DNA from: Bacillus sp. FJAT-26390
Lineage (GTDB): Bacteria; Bacillota; Bacilli; Paenibacillales; Paenibacillaceae
Length of the DNA: 64,000 nt
NCBI RefSeq assembly: GCF_001682865.1
Contig: NZ_MAQX01000001.1
Coordinates: 434,001-498,000 of the forward strand
Direction of reading: 5' to 3'
This document shows positions 9,233 to 17,307 of the stretch, piece by piece. The notes beneath the pieces are model-generated. The model was given only the letters and a program-made list of their open reading frames with translations. It searched no databases and was not told the DNA's origin. Position 1 is the first letter of the stretch. The number at the start of each line of letters is the position of its first letter. Made by a program: the position numbers and the translations under genes.

Positions 9233-9397
9233 ATGAGATGGGTGTACTGGGTTCGCCTATACGAAACGAAGTTTCAAGCTGGTTGCCTAGTTAGAAGAAT
9301 GGAAAATGATTGGTGGGTTTACGGCTATGAATGCCCGAGTGAGGTAGAAGTTTTTAGATCCCGCAAAGGGCGGTTTGGCGTTAGATTTATTCCTTAA
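9233..9397 (+). CDS. Small hypothetical protein (54 aa)
   Basis: The gene encodes a 54-residue protein rich in aromatic and basic residues (RWVYWVRLYETKF, then WWVYGYECP). A GGGGGG ribosome site lies just upstream of the ATG. No family is recognised. The single cysteine pair is not arranged as a metal site. It precedes the tRNA cluster promoter and has no operon partner. Confidence 0.55.
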   Translation: MRWVYWVRLYETKFQAGCLVRRMENDWWVYGYECPSEVEVFRSRKGRFGVRFIP

Positions 9398-9430
9398 AAA
9401 AAGAAATAAAAATAAATTAGAATATTTTGC

Positions 9431-9460
9431 TTGACTTAAAACATCCCCATATAGTATATT
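9431..9460 (+). promoter_or_regulatory. Promoter of the tRNA cluster
   Basis: TTGACT (9431-9436) and TATATT (9455-9460) are separated by 18 bases, about 46 bases upstream of the first tRNA. Confidence 0.75.
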
Positions 9461-9506
9461 ATTTTATGTCGCCATTTCAAGAAGCTTTGCTCAAATGGAT
9501 ATACGT

Positions 9507-9583
<77 letters not shown>

Positions 9584-9620
9584 ACCTTTCGATTATTACG
9601 TTGAAATATACGTTTTTCGA

Positions 9621-9697
9621 GGGCCCTTAGCTCAGTTGGTTAGAGCGGTCGGCTCATAACCGATTGGTCGGGGGTTCGAGTCCCTCAGGGCCCACCA
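9621..9697 (+). tRNA. tRNA with CAU anticodon, probably tRNA-Ile2
   Basis: The acceptor GGGCCCT/AGGGCCC is perfectly paired, the anticodon loop is CTCATAA, and CCA is encoded. The body resembles tRNA-Ile2, whose C34 is converted to lysidine by TilS. Elongator tRNA-Met is the alternative, because both read CAU in the gene. Confidence 0.92.
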
Positions 9698-9718
9698 TTA
9701 GCAAAACCTTCTCATTAT

Positions 9719-9804
9719 GCCGGGGTGGCGGAACTGGCAGACGCACAGGACTTAAAATCCTGCGGTGGGTGACCACCGTACGGGTTCGATTCCCGTCCTC
9801 GGCA
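9719..9804 (+). tRNA. tRNA-Leu (UAA)
   Basis: This is a class II tRNA with a long variable arm (GGTGGGTGACCACC), acceptor GCCGGGG/CCTCGGC and anticodon loop CTTAAAA. CCA is not encoded after discriminator A9804, unlike the two preceding tRNAs. Confidence 0.95.
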
Positions 9805-9852
9805 TACCTCGAAAGCATTGAGCTTTCACGAACTACATAAGCTTCAAAATAA

Positions 9853-9908
9853 TGAAAAAGCTCTTTCTCTACACTTGCCACAAACAAGCGTTGGGAAAGA
9901 GTTTTTTC
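9853..9908 (+). terminator. Terminator of the tRNA cluster
   Basis: CTCTTTC pairs with GAAAGAG, extended by A-run/T-run pairing, with a long loop and a terminal T-run. Confidence 0.75.
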
Positions 9909-9980
9909 TTTGTGTGCATTTCGAAGCTATTACGTTTTAATTTAAATGTTTCATATAAATTTTGTTTTCCGAATTTCTTT

Positions 9981-10493
9981 TTAATTAGCAGCTTCCCTTG
10001 CCGCATTATGCGCTAGCCTATGAAGGGGATTATTCTGTTTGTGCTTACTCATGTACTTTATTTCCACTCGAACTTCCGGAAACATCGTTTTTAAGTGATG
10101 CATAGAAGCAAGCACTTCAGATCTTGCCTTTTCATAATGCGGATTTAAAAAGGCGTTTCTAGATAAAAAATGCTCGATTCGGCTGCAATCCGTAAATATG
10201 AAAGCATGTTTCGGTTGATGTTCGGTTAATGCCCTTGTAAGTATTTCAAGGCTGTACAGGATAGCGAGCAACTCTCCGTAATCTGAGCCCTCATCTTGTA
10301 CGAGATACAGTTTCCGGGCAGTGACCTGTATGGTTCTGTTATGGACAAAGCAGCATCCCACGCCAAAACCATTTTTTGATACGAAGCCTGAGTAATCGCA
10401 ATATAGGCAGATCATGCCTTTGTTAAGTATATTTTGTCTTAGACTGGGAGTTGCATAGGCTTTATTGATTAAGATATGGTTGGTAGAAGCCAC
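9981..10493 (-). CDS. RNase H-like domain protein
   Basis: This 170-residue protein has an RNase H-type fold. Acidic residues are spaced as in reverse-transcriptase-like RNase H proteins: CDYSG for the first Asp, GSDYGELLAILYSLE for the Glu, IFTDCSRIE for the second Asp, and HRLAHNAAREA at the end. It probably acts on RNA/DNA hybrids or is a related nuclease, but activity is unproven. The GTG at 10493 is preceded by AAGGAG. About 27 residues precede the domain. It is a single-gene unit downstream of the tRNAs on the opposite strand. Confidence 0.75.
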   Translation of the reverse strand: MASTNHILINKAYATPSLRQNILNKGMICLYCDYSGFVSKNGFGVGCCFVHNRTIQVTARKLYLVQDEGSDYGELLAILYSLEILTRALTEHQPKHAFIFTDCSRIEHFLSRNAFLNPHYEKARSEVLASMHHLKTMFPEVRVEIKYMSKHKQNNPLHRLAHNAAREAAN

Positions 10494-10799
10494 GTGTTTA
10501 CGAATCTCCTTTTAATGAAGTATTGAATTGGTTTGTAATAATGGTTGATATCTATACCGGCAGTAAACTATATTTTTAATATAGACGAAAAATAGATGGT
10601 TTAATCGGGAAGCGGGAGATCGTATCACAGCTTGGCGCTATGCTTGCTTGTGGGAGTACTTGCCAAAGCCCCATTTTTAATTAACTGGCATACTTCGGAT
10701 TGCTTACCGCATACACCTTACATGATGAGTGAAATACTCATAGGCGTTCCGACCGTTTATTGATGCCAATAAAAAAGCTTGTTTGGAGGGATTTCGAAC
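10494..10799. other. Intergenic region without a recognised gene
   Basis: This is the divergent spacer between the RNase H-like gene and the RDD gene. I see AT-rich stretches that could hold promoters (around 10560-10590) but no consensus pair, tRNA or clear hairpin terminator. Confidence 0.4.
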
Positions 10800-11195
10800 A
10801 TGAATGCAGGATTTTGGGTTCGATTTGGGGCTGGATTGCTGGATAGCATTATCGTTGGTATTCCATTATTTATTATTTCCTTGCTGATTACCGGCGGGCT
10901 TGAGGGAAGAGAGTATTTTACCGATGTGATTTCATTTCTTTACACCGTACTCGTTCCTGTTTTTTGGAGTGGTTACACGATTGGAAAAAGAATTTGCGGC
11001 ATTCAAATTCGAAAGCTGGACGGTTCGCCTCCGGGGCTCGGAACGATGCTTTTGCGGCATGTTGTTGGCGGGCTCGTATACGGAATAACTTTGGGCATTG
11101 CGGCTATCGTCAGCGCCTTTATGGTTGGTATGCGGGAGGATAAGCGTGCGATTCATGATTTTATTGCGGGGACGGAAGTTGTGCATACCCATTAA
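10800..11195 (+). CDS. RDD family membrane protein
   Basis: This small integral membrane protein has two to three hydrophobic segments, the N-terminal RFGAGLLDSIIVGIP (the Arg/Asp signature that names the RDD family), a central YTIGKRICGIQIRKLDG loop and the C-terminal DKRAIHDFIAGTEVV. These are hallmarks of the family, some members of which act in ion or solute transport. The ATG at 10800 follows GGAGGG. A terminator lies 15 bases downstream, so it is monocistronic. Confidence 0.87.
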   Translation: MNAGFWVRFGAGLLDSIIVGIPLFIISLLITGGLEGREYFTDVISFLYTVLVPVFWSGYTIGKRICGIQIRKLDGSPPGLGTMLLRHVVGGLVYGITLGIAAIVSAFMVGMREDKRAIHDFIAGTEVVHTH

Positions 11196-11209
11196 AAATA
11201 GCGAGAGTG

Positions 11210-11243
11210 GCTGGCTGCGAATAATCGCAGTTGGCTTTTTTTT
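11210..11243 (+). terminator. Terminator after the RDD gene
   Basis: GCTGGCTGCGA pairs with TCGCAGTTGGC, with G-U pairs, followed by eight T. Confidence 0.82.
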
Positions 11244-11333
11244 ATTGCAAAGTTTTTGCTTTCTCTATTTTGAATGAAGTAAACTAGAAGCTGTAACGTT
11301 ATACTTGAGCAAATAGGGGAAGTAGGCGGATTA

Positions 11334-11822
11334 ATGAATCAGCAAAACAATGAGGAGTCTTCACTTAAGCAGAGCTCGCGCCGTTTATATGCGGAGGTGT
11401 TCTCGTTAAAGGATACTTTATATCATGATCTACTCGAGCGGTTCAAGGGCGATCATTTTTTGACCGAACATAAAGAGCAGTGGAAAACGGGCATTATGGC
11501 TGCCGCGATCTCGACTGCGCTTTTTAGCTCAGCATTGACGGGAAGCAAGGAGTTTCCTTACGTGTATTCCTATCTGAAAATAAAGCTCAAAGCGTATCAT
11601 CCAGAAGGGGAAGCGGCAATCGAGAGCTGCATGGGCGTTATTTCGAACCTGTTAAATGGGGCTGAATACAACGCGGAAGCTTTTTCGGAAGGACTCGCGT
11701 TATGGCTTTATTTTAGCATGAGGGGCAAGGAAACGTTTATTGAAGAAGAAACGGTGCCCTATATGCTGGCTGGCCAATATATTAATCAATATTATTATAA
11801 TTGGTTTGATAAGCAAGGATAA
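11334..11822 (+). CDS. Conserved-looking hypothetical protein (162 aa)
   Basis: This is a soluble, helical protein of unknown function. It shows a central Ala/Ser-rich segment (GIMAAAISTALFSSALTGS), which is too polar to be a confident membrane helix, and a C-terminus rich in Tyr and Asn (QYINQYYYNWF). It lies 36 bases before ung and may be cotranscribed with it. I do not recognise the family. Confidence 0.7.
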   Translation: MNQQNNEESSLKQSSRRLYAEVFSLKDTLYHDLLERFKGDHFLTEHKEQWKTGIMAAAISTALFSSALTGSKEFPYVYSYLKIKLKAYHPEGEAAIESCMGVISNLLNGAEYNAEAFSEGLALWLYFSMRGKETFIEEETVPYMLAGQYINQYYYNWFDKQG

Positions 11823-11858
11823 ATATAGTTTTCATTCATCTCAGAGGGAGGCGCAGAT

Positions 11859-12551
11859 GTGACGATTTTGCCTAATAACGATTGGTCACAGCGGTTAGAG
11901 GAAGAGCTTAATGCTCCGTATATGGCGGAACTGCTTGATCTTCTTGATCATAAATATGAGACGATGACGGTATACCCGGAGAAACAAAATATATTTAATG
12001 CACTAAATTATACATCATATGAGCAGACGAAGGTGGTCGTTTTGGGACAGGATCCTTATCATGGCCCTCAGCAGGCGCAGGGGCTTAGCTTCTCCGTGCA
12101 GCCCGGCATGAAGGTGCCTCCATCACTCAAAAACATTTACAAAGAGCTGGAGGCGGATGTAGGCGCTCCAATTCCTGACCATGGCAGCTTAGTCTCTTGG
12201 GCACAGCAAGGGGTGCTGCTCCTCAATACGGTGCTTACGGTGGAGGAGGGCAAGCCGAATTCGCATCAGGGGCTTGGGTGGGAGCGGTTCACCGATTCGA
12301 TCATTGCCGTGATGAACGAAAGGGACAAGCCGGTCGTCTTTATGCTGTGGGGCAAGCACGCGGAGACGAAGGCGGAACGTATTGATCGAGAGAAGCATCA
12401 TATCATCTCCTCGCCTCATCCTAGCCCGTTTGCAGCCCGCAAAGGATTCTTTGGAAGCAAACCTTTCTCGCGGGCAAATGCGTTTTTAGAGACGATTGGG
12501 AGCGATCCTATCGACTGGACGATACCGATGTTATCAGAGTTAAAAATATAA
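11859..12551 (+). CDS. ung: Uracil-DNA glycosylase
   Basis: This enzyme removes uracil from DNA as the first step of base excision repair. The family 1 signatures are present: GQDPYHG with catalytic Asp65, the NTVLTV strand, and SSPHPSP with the second catalytic histidine. At 230 residues it has the normal length. It starts with GTG at 11859, preceded by GAGGGAGG. It may share a transcript with the hypothetical gene upstream, and a strong terminator follows. Confidence 0.97.
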   Translation: MTILPNNDWSQRLEEELNAPYMAELLDLLDHKYETMTVYPEKQNIFNALNYTSYEQTKVVVLGQDPYHGPQQAQGLSFSVQPGMKVPPSLKNIYKELEADVGAPIPDHGSLVSWAQQGVLLLNTVLTVEEGKPNSHQGLGWERFTDSIIAVMNERDKPVVFMLWGKHAETKAERIDREKHHIISSPHPSPFAARKGFFGSKPFSRANAFLETIGSDPIDWTIPMLSELKI

Positions 12552-12555
12552 TTTA

Positions 12556-12612
12556 AAAAAAGGCTTCTCCCATGACCGAGCGATTGCTCATATCATAGGA
12601 GAAGCCTTTTTC
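12556..12612. terminator. Bidirectional terminator between ung and the SLH gene
   Basis: AAAAAAGGCTTCTCC pairs with GGAGAAGCCTTTTT across a loop of about 26 bases. A- and T-runs flank both arms. Confidence 0.93.
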
Positions 12613-12619
12613 CGTCATA

Positions 12620-13567
12620 TTACTCGGCGATGATGCCTGTCGATGACTCGCTTGAAGAAGCGGACTGCGGAAGTACCGGTTTAAGCTTGGCATCCACATA
12701 AGTAGATACTTGAACATCGGTTACGACCTGCGGATACATTTTATCCGGATCAGGCAGAATCGTTTCCACATAAATAACCGCTTTGTCTCCTTCGAAGCCA
12801 ATGGAAGCGATCCGGATGCTGTAGCCCGGATGTGGTACCTGCGTGCTGACCGTTACTTTGTTGATCTCGGAGTTTACGGCAGCTACAGTAAGCTTAAGGT
12901 TCAGTGTTGGTTGCTCAGGCAAATTAGGAATAGGAGCCGTCTCCTTTACGAATTTGATGCCATCATGGAGCCAGCCTGCGGCATCGCTGCGAGTGATCGC
13001 TTTTTTAGGATAAAACTTGTTCGAGCCGTCCAGCGTGACGATTTTGCTAATTAGCAGTTTTTGAATGCTGTTCATGTAATCCTTGTTGACGTCAGCTTCA
13101 TCCTTAAGCATCATGTAAATTTCGATATAAGCATAATCGCCTTTTTTCGAAATTGCCTTGAACAAGTGATGGGCGAACTGCTCGCGAGTCATGATATCAT
13201 TAGCTTTGACCGTTTTTGGAATTTCAAGCCCATTAAGGTTAGCAATGATAAAAGCTTTCGAATACCATGCATTGTCTTTCAGGTTAGTGAAGTAGTCGCT
13301 TGCTTTAGGTTCTTTAATGAAGCGGATATTATCAATGTTAAGCTCGAATCCTTTTACAAGTAAAGAAACACCTTCTGCATAAGTGAGCTTGCCTTTCGGA
13401 TTAAACTTATCCGCTTTATTGCTGCTTAGTATGCCTTGTTTTTTAAGCTCGTTAATTTTCTGCTCATTTACATCATTTTTAACGTCCTTAAATGCCCAGA
13501 CGGTTTGTCCGAGCGTGAAGAGCATCATTGCAACCAGTGTCAATATTATAATCGGTCGTTTTCTCAT
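12620..13567 (-). CDS. Secreted S-layer homology (SLH) domain protein
   Basis: This is an exported protein with a Sec signal peptide (MRKRP, hydrophobic core, cleavage near VWA-FKD at about residue 25). Residues of about 25-210 contain SLH-like units, with FKDV, a Y-x-E-G segment, the ITRSDAAGWLHD motif and TREQFAHHLFKA. SLH repeats bind pyruvylated wall polymers. The C-terminal 100 residues form a beta-rich region of unknown role, ending in a Ser-rich tail. No partner genes are adjacent. Confidence 0.82.
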   Translation of the reverse strand: MRKRPIIILTLVAMMLFTLGQTVWAFKDVKNDVNEQKINELKKQGILSSNKADKFNPKGKLTYAEGVSLLVKGFELNIDNIRFIKEPKASDYFTNLKDNAWYSKAFIIANLNGLEIPKTVKANDIMTREQFAHHLFKAISKKGDYAYIEIYMMLKDEADVNKDYMNSIQKLLISKIVTLDGSNKFYPKKAITRSDAAGWLHDGIKFVKETAPIPNLPEQPTLNLKLTVAAVNSEINKVTVSTQVPHPGYSIRIASIGFEGDKAVIYVETILPDPDKMYPQVVTDVQVSTYVDAKLKPVLPQSASSSESSTGIIAE

Positions 13568-13880
13568 ACGGTCACCTCTTCTATTATTTGCTGCAGCACT
13601 TATTTAACGAAGGGAAAAGGCAATTTGTTGCAAACCGCTACAGATTTATTGCAGAATGTGTTATCGCTGTCCCTAAGTTGAAGAACGTTCTTACCTATAG
13701 AATGGCCAAATGGATAAAAAAACCTTCATGGCTTGTTAGATAGTTATAAAGCACGCTTGAAGGGGAATTTTCTATATTTACAGAAAAACGCTTGAAAAAG
13801 AAGATGTTTTCCTTTAAAGTTCTTTATTGAGAACGTCGAACCGTTCAAAAAAGACTCCGCTGGAAGGTTGTGCATTGTAA
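13568..13880. other. Divergent intergenic region
   Basis: This AT-rich spacer separates the SLH gene and the acetyltransferase gene. The only structures seen are a small inverted repeat, GTTCT-6-AGAAC (13819-13834), and loosely repeated CGCTTGAA words. No gene or clear promoter pair was found. Confidence 0.4.
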
Positions 13881-14498
13881 ATGAGATTTAAAGAGTTAAA
13901 GCTGTTTTGGTTTTCCGACTTGTACCGTTATGAAGAATCCGAAAAGGTAAGTATGAAAAAAGTATTTTACCGTCAATTTATGCTCCCTGGCTTTCACTAT
14001 ATGTTCTGGTTTCGCTTATGCAGGTATCTCCGTTTAAAAAGCAAGGTCTGGTATCCTTTTTACGCATTCAGTATGGTTATGCTGCAAAGGTATAAATATA
14101 AGTACGGCATTTCGATCTCGCCTGCCACGGATATTGGCAAAGGTTTTTATATCGGCCACTATGGCGGCATAGTCATTAGCAGCAAAGCTAAGATTGGGGA
14201 CAATTGCGTAATCATGCAAGGCGTGACTATTGGTGCTAGCAATAGAGGGAAGTCAAAGGGCGTGCCGACAATAGGCAACAATGTTTATATGGGAGCCGGA
14301 GCGAAAATCATTGGAGCCATTACGGTCGGAGATCATGCGGCAATTGGCGCAAATGCGGTTGTGACTAGGGATGTGCCGAATAACGGCGTAGTTTCGGGCA
14401 TACCAGCCGAGGTTGTATCGATGCAAGGATCAGAAGGGTATATAAGCTTTCCTTTTCCGGTGAACAAATACAAGCAAATGCTAGGGTTTACGGATTAA
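13881..14498 (+). CDS. CysE-like serine O-acetyltransferase / hexapeptide transferase
   Basis: This is an acyltransferase with a left-handed parallel beta-helix. Repeated hexapeptides run from about residue 75 to 185 (GISISPATDIGKGFYIGHYG, then VIMQGVTIGASNRG and NVYMGAGAKIIGAITVGDHAAIGANAVVTRDVP). The GHYGGIVI histidine region and the end GIPAEVV match the serine acetyltransferase group. The N-terminal 70 residues are rich in aromatic and basic residues and lack the full CysE helical domain, so a sugar or polysaccharide O-acetyltransferase role is also possible. It stands alone. Confidence 0.82.
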   Translation: MRFKELKLFWFSDLYRYEESEKVSMKKVFYRQFMLPGFHYMFWFRLCRYLRLKSKVWYPFYAFSMVMLQRYKYKYGISISPATDIGKGFYIGHYGGIVISSKAKIGDNCVIMQGVTIGASNRGKSKGVPTIGNNVYMGAGAKIIGAITVGDHAAIGANAVVTRDVPNNGVVSGIPAEVVSMQGSEGYISFPFPVNKYKQMLGFTD

Positions 14499-14535
14499 AC
14501 TCGATATTTTGACAACGATCGTTTCATGGAAAAAG

Positions 14536-14579
14536 GAAAAACCCGAAATCCCTTATCATATAAAGGATATCGGGTTTTT
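14536..14579. terminator. Terminator, partial copy of the tRNA-Val terminator
   Basis: AAAAACCCGA-ATCC pairs with GGAT-TCGGGTTTTT. The hairpin is closely similar to the one at 15466-15508. It can serve the acetyltransferase gene and is also part of the duplicated tRNA-Val end. Confidence 0.85.
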
Positions 14580-14586
14580 ATGCTTA

Positions 14587-14628
14587 TGATCGCAAGAGGT
14601 TCGAGCCTGCTGCTCCATAGCTACTCCT
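14587..14628 (-). pseudogene. tRNA-Val 3' fragment (relic)
   Basis: Read on the minus strand, this stretch has a T-arm-like CAGGCTCGAACCTC and an end GATCATA. It then runs through a spacer into the terminator at 14536-14579. The T-arm, 3' end, spacer and terminator align with tRNA-Val and its terminator at roughly four of five positions by eye. A GTAGCT word upstream may be the remains of the D-arm. The anticodon arm is missing, so it cannot function as a tRNA. Confidence 0.6.
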
Positions 14629-14742
14629 ATTCTGAAACCGGGAGATTCCGTCGAAGCAAAGAGATATGTAAAAATAACTGTCCGTTTTTGGCGTAATTTG
14701 GTAGAATACTTATAAATTATATTTTGGAAGAGGTCAATCGAA

Positions 14743-15396
14743 ATGCGTTCATTAAGAAACTTCCTAGCACTAATCTGTTTTATTGGTTCTCTTGCATTCT
14801 TTATAATAATCGTACTTACTTTCGTCGAACCTAGTTTAGAAGGAAGAGGTTTGGCAGTAGTTTTGACTGTATTTTGCTTCGTCCTCGGACTTTTTCTGAG
14901 CACTAGATCCAAGCGCGGAGCTGCTTACGAAAGGGATCGGCTGCTCAGGGGGATTCTTGGTACATCCACCGTACATCATCTTGAAGGCCTTAGGATTGCA
15001 GAAAAAACAAGATGTGCCGTAACGATCTACGCAGATAGATTGACCGTGGAAGGAGGAGGCATTACATTCAATCTGACAACATCGCAAATTACGGCTGTGG
15101 AGATCAAAACAGACGTGGAGATAGCAAATGTTGTGCAAAGTTTGCGAACTAGAATACCTTACGGAACGGTTGATAGACTTGAACTCGGTCCTTTAGGCAT
15201 TGTCATCGGCACTCAAGTCATCAACAGAGAGAGGCGAACAAATAAGTTTTATTTCATTATTAATTATAAAAATTCTTCCGGGGAAATTGCGGCATTGTTA
15301 TTTCAGGATGACATAACACCACATATGACTAGGGATCTGGTTAAGAAGTTGAAACCGATAGTAAGGGTGAACGCACCTACAATTGTGCAATTATAA
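14743..15396 (+). CDS. Hypothetical membrane protein (217 aa)
   Basis: Two N-terminal membrane helices (about residues 8-27 and 36-52) are followed by a cytoplasmic beta-rich domain of about 150 residues. That domain has alternating hydrophobic strands (CAVTIYADRLTVEGGGITFNL, then KFYFIINYKNSSGEIAALLF), which suggests a PH-like fold, but the function is unknown. The gene stands alone between the tRNA-Val relic and tRNA-Val, so it lies exactly within the direct repeat described in the findings. A short terminator follows. Confidence 0.72.
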   Translation: MRSLRNFLALICFIGSLAFFIIIVLTFVEPSLEGRGLAVVLTVFCFVLGLFLSTRSKRGAAYERDRLLRGILGTSTVHHLEGLRIAEKTRCAVTIYADRLTVEGGGITFNLTTSQITAVEIKTDVEIANVVQSLRTRIPYGTVDRLELGPLGIVIGTQVINRERRTNKFYFIINYKNSSGEIAALLFQDDITPHMTRDLVKKLKPIVRVNAPTIVQL

Positions 15397-15408
15397 ATGC
15401 TTTATTCC

Positions 15409-15436
15409 AACATCTTCGATTAGAAGGTGTTTTTTA
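15409..15436 (+). terminator. Short terminator
   Basis: AACATCTTC pairs with GAAGGTGTT around a 5-base loop, followed by a T-run. Confidence 0.75.
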
Positions 15437-15465
15437 TTTGGCTGCTCGATATTGCCGTAAAACAG

Positions 15466-15508
15466 GAAAAAACCCGCAATCCCTTATGATACAAAGGATT
15501 ACGGGTTC
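15466..15508 (-). terminator. Terminator of tRNA-Val
   Basis: On the minus strand, ACCCGTAATCC pairs with GGATTGCGGGT and is followed by six T. It starts 9 bases after the tRNA 3' end. Confidence 0.85.
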
Positions 15509-15517
15509 TTATTTGTA

Positions 15518-15590
15518 TGATCTGAACAGGGTTCGAACCTGTGACCCCTACCCTGTCAAGATAGTGCTCTCCCAGCTGAGCTACCAGATC
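15518..15590 (-). tRNA. tRNA-Val (GAC)
   Basis: On the minus strand the acceptor GATCTGG pairs with TCAGATC (one G-U), the D-arm is TAGCTCAGCTGGGAGAGCA, the anticodon loop is TTGACAG (GAC), and the T-arm is CACAGGTTCGAACCCTGT. CCA is not encoded. Confidence 0.95.
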
Positions 15591-15783
15591 GTATTAGCGA
15601 CAATTAATAATATAGCAGGATAAGGAAATGAAGTCAACACTTTTTTGGGGATTTTGTAAAGAACAGCTTCCCCGTCAGATTGCAGTGCCGATGTCGAGCG
15701 GGTTATAATGCTTTACGTGGTACAAGCGCTACATATGCTAGTGGATATCAATCATGATACATAGACAGGAGATGGCAACAAAC

Positions 15784-16134
15784 ATGTTTAATAACGACAT
15801 TCACAATCAATTTGCGGAAGCAATCAAATCATTAATTGGCAAACCGGGTATCGTGCACTTGCAAAATGATGTAGATTTCAAAATAATCGTACATCAATTT
15901 ACAGCATTCGAAGTGTCGGAGCATTATGATGACGAGAGAGATCCGATGATTTTTAAAGTTTCCTTTTTAAATGAGCATGGCAGGGAAGATGCGATTGAAA
16001 TTTGGGATAGCGCGATTGTCGATCTTGACTTTACAGTACCGGAAGTAACGGAAGAATGGGTGACTCCTGGGCTGCAGTTCACGTTTGCCATCCTTAAGGA
16101 TGAGAGCAACGCGATTGAATTTTATGCAAGATAA
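15784..16134 (+). CDS. Hypothetical protein (116 aa)
   Basis: This is a small acidic soluble protein with alternating strands and a C-terminal helix-poor region (WVTPGLQFTFAILKDE). The ATG at 15784 is preferred, with AGGAG 12 bases upstream; ATGs at 15754 and 15772 are in frame but badly placed. No family is recognised. It stands between tRNA-Val and the small-gene cluster on the opposite strand. Confidence 0.65.
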   Translation: MFNNDIHNQFAEAIKSLIGKPGIVHLQNDVDFKIIVHQFTAFEVSEHYDDERDPMIFKVSFLNEHGREDAIEIWDSAIVDLDFTVPEVTEEWVTPGLQFTFAILKDESNAIEFYAR

Positions 16135-16167
16135 AACACGATCTTCTATACATGCGAGATCACTTGA

Positions 16168-16335
16168 TTAACGTTCTGACCTAGCCAAGCAGCTTGAATA
16201 TTCATTGAGGAGATAATCGAGCTCTTGGCTGATTTTGACAACAGCCTGATCGGTAAAGTTGTTGCATGCGTCAAACATAAGGACCATTTCGGCGCGAACT
16301 TCTTCAATTTTCTGCTGATAGAAAAAGTGGTTCAT
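16168..16335 (-). CDS. Spo0E-like aspartyl-phosphate phosphatase
   Basis: This 55-residue protein forms a helical hairpin and ends with the family signature SQELDYLLNEY. Proteins of this family dephosphorylate Spo0A~P and so delay sporulation. Members are typically 50-85 residues, so this is full length. GGAGG lies 7 bases before this ATG; the adjoining ATG at 16338 is the alternative start. It heads a group of very small genes on the minus strand. Confidence 0.85.
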   Translation of the reverse strand: MNHFFYQQKIEEVRAEMVLMFDACNNFTDQAVVKISQELDYLLNEYSSCLARSER

Positions 16336-16513
16336 CATAACCCCTCCAACTTTTCATTCGTTAAGATTAGAATAAACGAAGGTTGTTAGAATTTTTCGAA
16401 CAAAGAAATTAGGAAATTGTTAGTTTTTTGAACAATTTTGTAAAAGTCACCCTTCGTATTTGATTAACTACACCAACAAGGATATTCTGAAACATTTTCA
16501 AAATTGAGAGATG

Positions 16514-16546
16514 AAAAACCCCCTAAGGAATAATTGCCTTTGGGGG
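16514..16546 (-). terminator. Terminator of the YjfB-like gene
   Basis: On the minus strand, CCCCCAAAGG pairs with CCTTAGGGGG and is followed by TTTTT. Confidence 0.88.
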
Positions 16547-16552
16547 ACATGT

Positions 16553-16726
16553 TTAAACGCGAAGATCAATGCTTTGCCCTAAATGAGGCTGTGCGCTTTG
16601 AAGCATTTGCACGAGGTTCTGTCCTTGCTGAGTAGCCTGATCCTTGGCTATTGACATGACACGGATACTCGTTGCAAGCGCAAGGCTGTTCTGGTGCATC
16701 GTAATTGATGCAGCTGCAATATCCAT
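16553..16726 (-). CDS. YjfB-like putative motility protein (57 aa)
   Basis: This small protein begins MDIAAASITMHQNSLAL and ends with LGQSIDLRV, the layout of the YjfB family, annotated elsewhere as putative motility proteins. The body is Gln-rich and helical. GGAGG lies 7 bases before the ATG on the minus strand, and a terminator begins 7 bases after the stop, so it is a monocistronic unit. The function of the family is not established. Confidence 0.8.
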   Translation of the reverse strand: MDIAAASITMHQNSLALATSIRVMSIAKDQATQQGQNLVQMLQSAQPHLGQSIDLRV

Positions 16727-16780
16727 ATAACACCTCCTACTTGAATTATCGGCAAGAAGGAGGAACTATTTTACATCTAA

Positions 16781-16975
16781 TTAAGATTCATGCGGAATAT
16801 CGCATTTATTTCTGATGAAATGGATTTGGTTTCTAAGCCGATTGATATGCTGCTGTTCTTCCTCGGTTTGTCCACTTTGAGCGCCTAGCTCTAACTGCTC
16901 CAATTCCTGCAGCAAGCTCGGCAGATCATGAGACGCGTTCGAACAATTATAGCTGCTGTCTACATTTTCAAGCAT
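16781..16975 (-). CDS. Small helical protein of unknown function (64 aa)
   Basis: The protein is acidic and rich in Leu, Glu and Gln (LLQELEQLELGAQSGQTEEEQQHINRL is the key region, about residues 21-46), which suggests a short coiled coil. GGAGG sits 7 bases before the ATG, which supports translation. No family is recognised. It belongs to the same minus-strand group as the YjfB-like and Spo0E-like genes. Confidence 0.65.
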   Translation of the reverse strand: MLENVDSSYNCSNASHDLPSLLQELEQLELGAQSGQTEEEQQHINRLRNQIHFIRNKCDIPHES

Positions 16976-17134
16976 CGTTTTTCCTCCAATCAGTTAGGTT
17001 AGGCCAAAGAATGGTTATCCCATGTCCGTCCGTTAGTATGAGCCTTTTTTCGTTGGATATGCATATTGGAAACGTATACTAAAGCTAACCAGCCACGCAT
17101 ACCTATAAAGAAAGCGCTCAGGAGGCGGTTTCTG

Positions 17135-17302
17135 TTGGCTGCAGAGTATGCCTATTTAGCCATTTGGCTATTGGGGATGTTTGGAATTATCGGTATTGTA
17201 GTTGGTGCTGTGGCTAATTTCGCCATCAATGATTCATTATCGCATGATGAACAATTTGTGTGGCGGAGGAAACTTCCGGCAGGGGCATTCAAAAGAAAAT
17301 AA
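17135..17302 (+). CDS. Small membrane protein (55 aa)
   Basis: A single hydrophobic helix of about 25 residues (LAIWLLGMFGIIGIVVGAV) is followed by a polar tail ending in basic residues. The TTG at 17135 is chosen because a perfect AGGAGG (17120-17125) lies 9 bases upstream. An in-frame TTG at 17066 would add 23 basic residues but has no ribosome site. A terminator follows. Function unknown. Confidence 0.6.
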   Translation: MAAEYAYLAIWLLGMFGIIGIVVGAVANFAINDSLSHDEQFVWRRKLPAGAFKRK

Positions 17303-17307
17303 AAACG

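Noticed and set aside
15438..15623. Short ORF across tRNA-Val
   Set aside because: It is the known kind of spurious ORF over a tRNA and its terminator. The tRNA explains the sequence fully.
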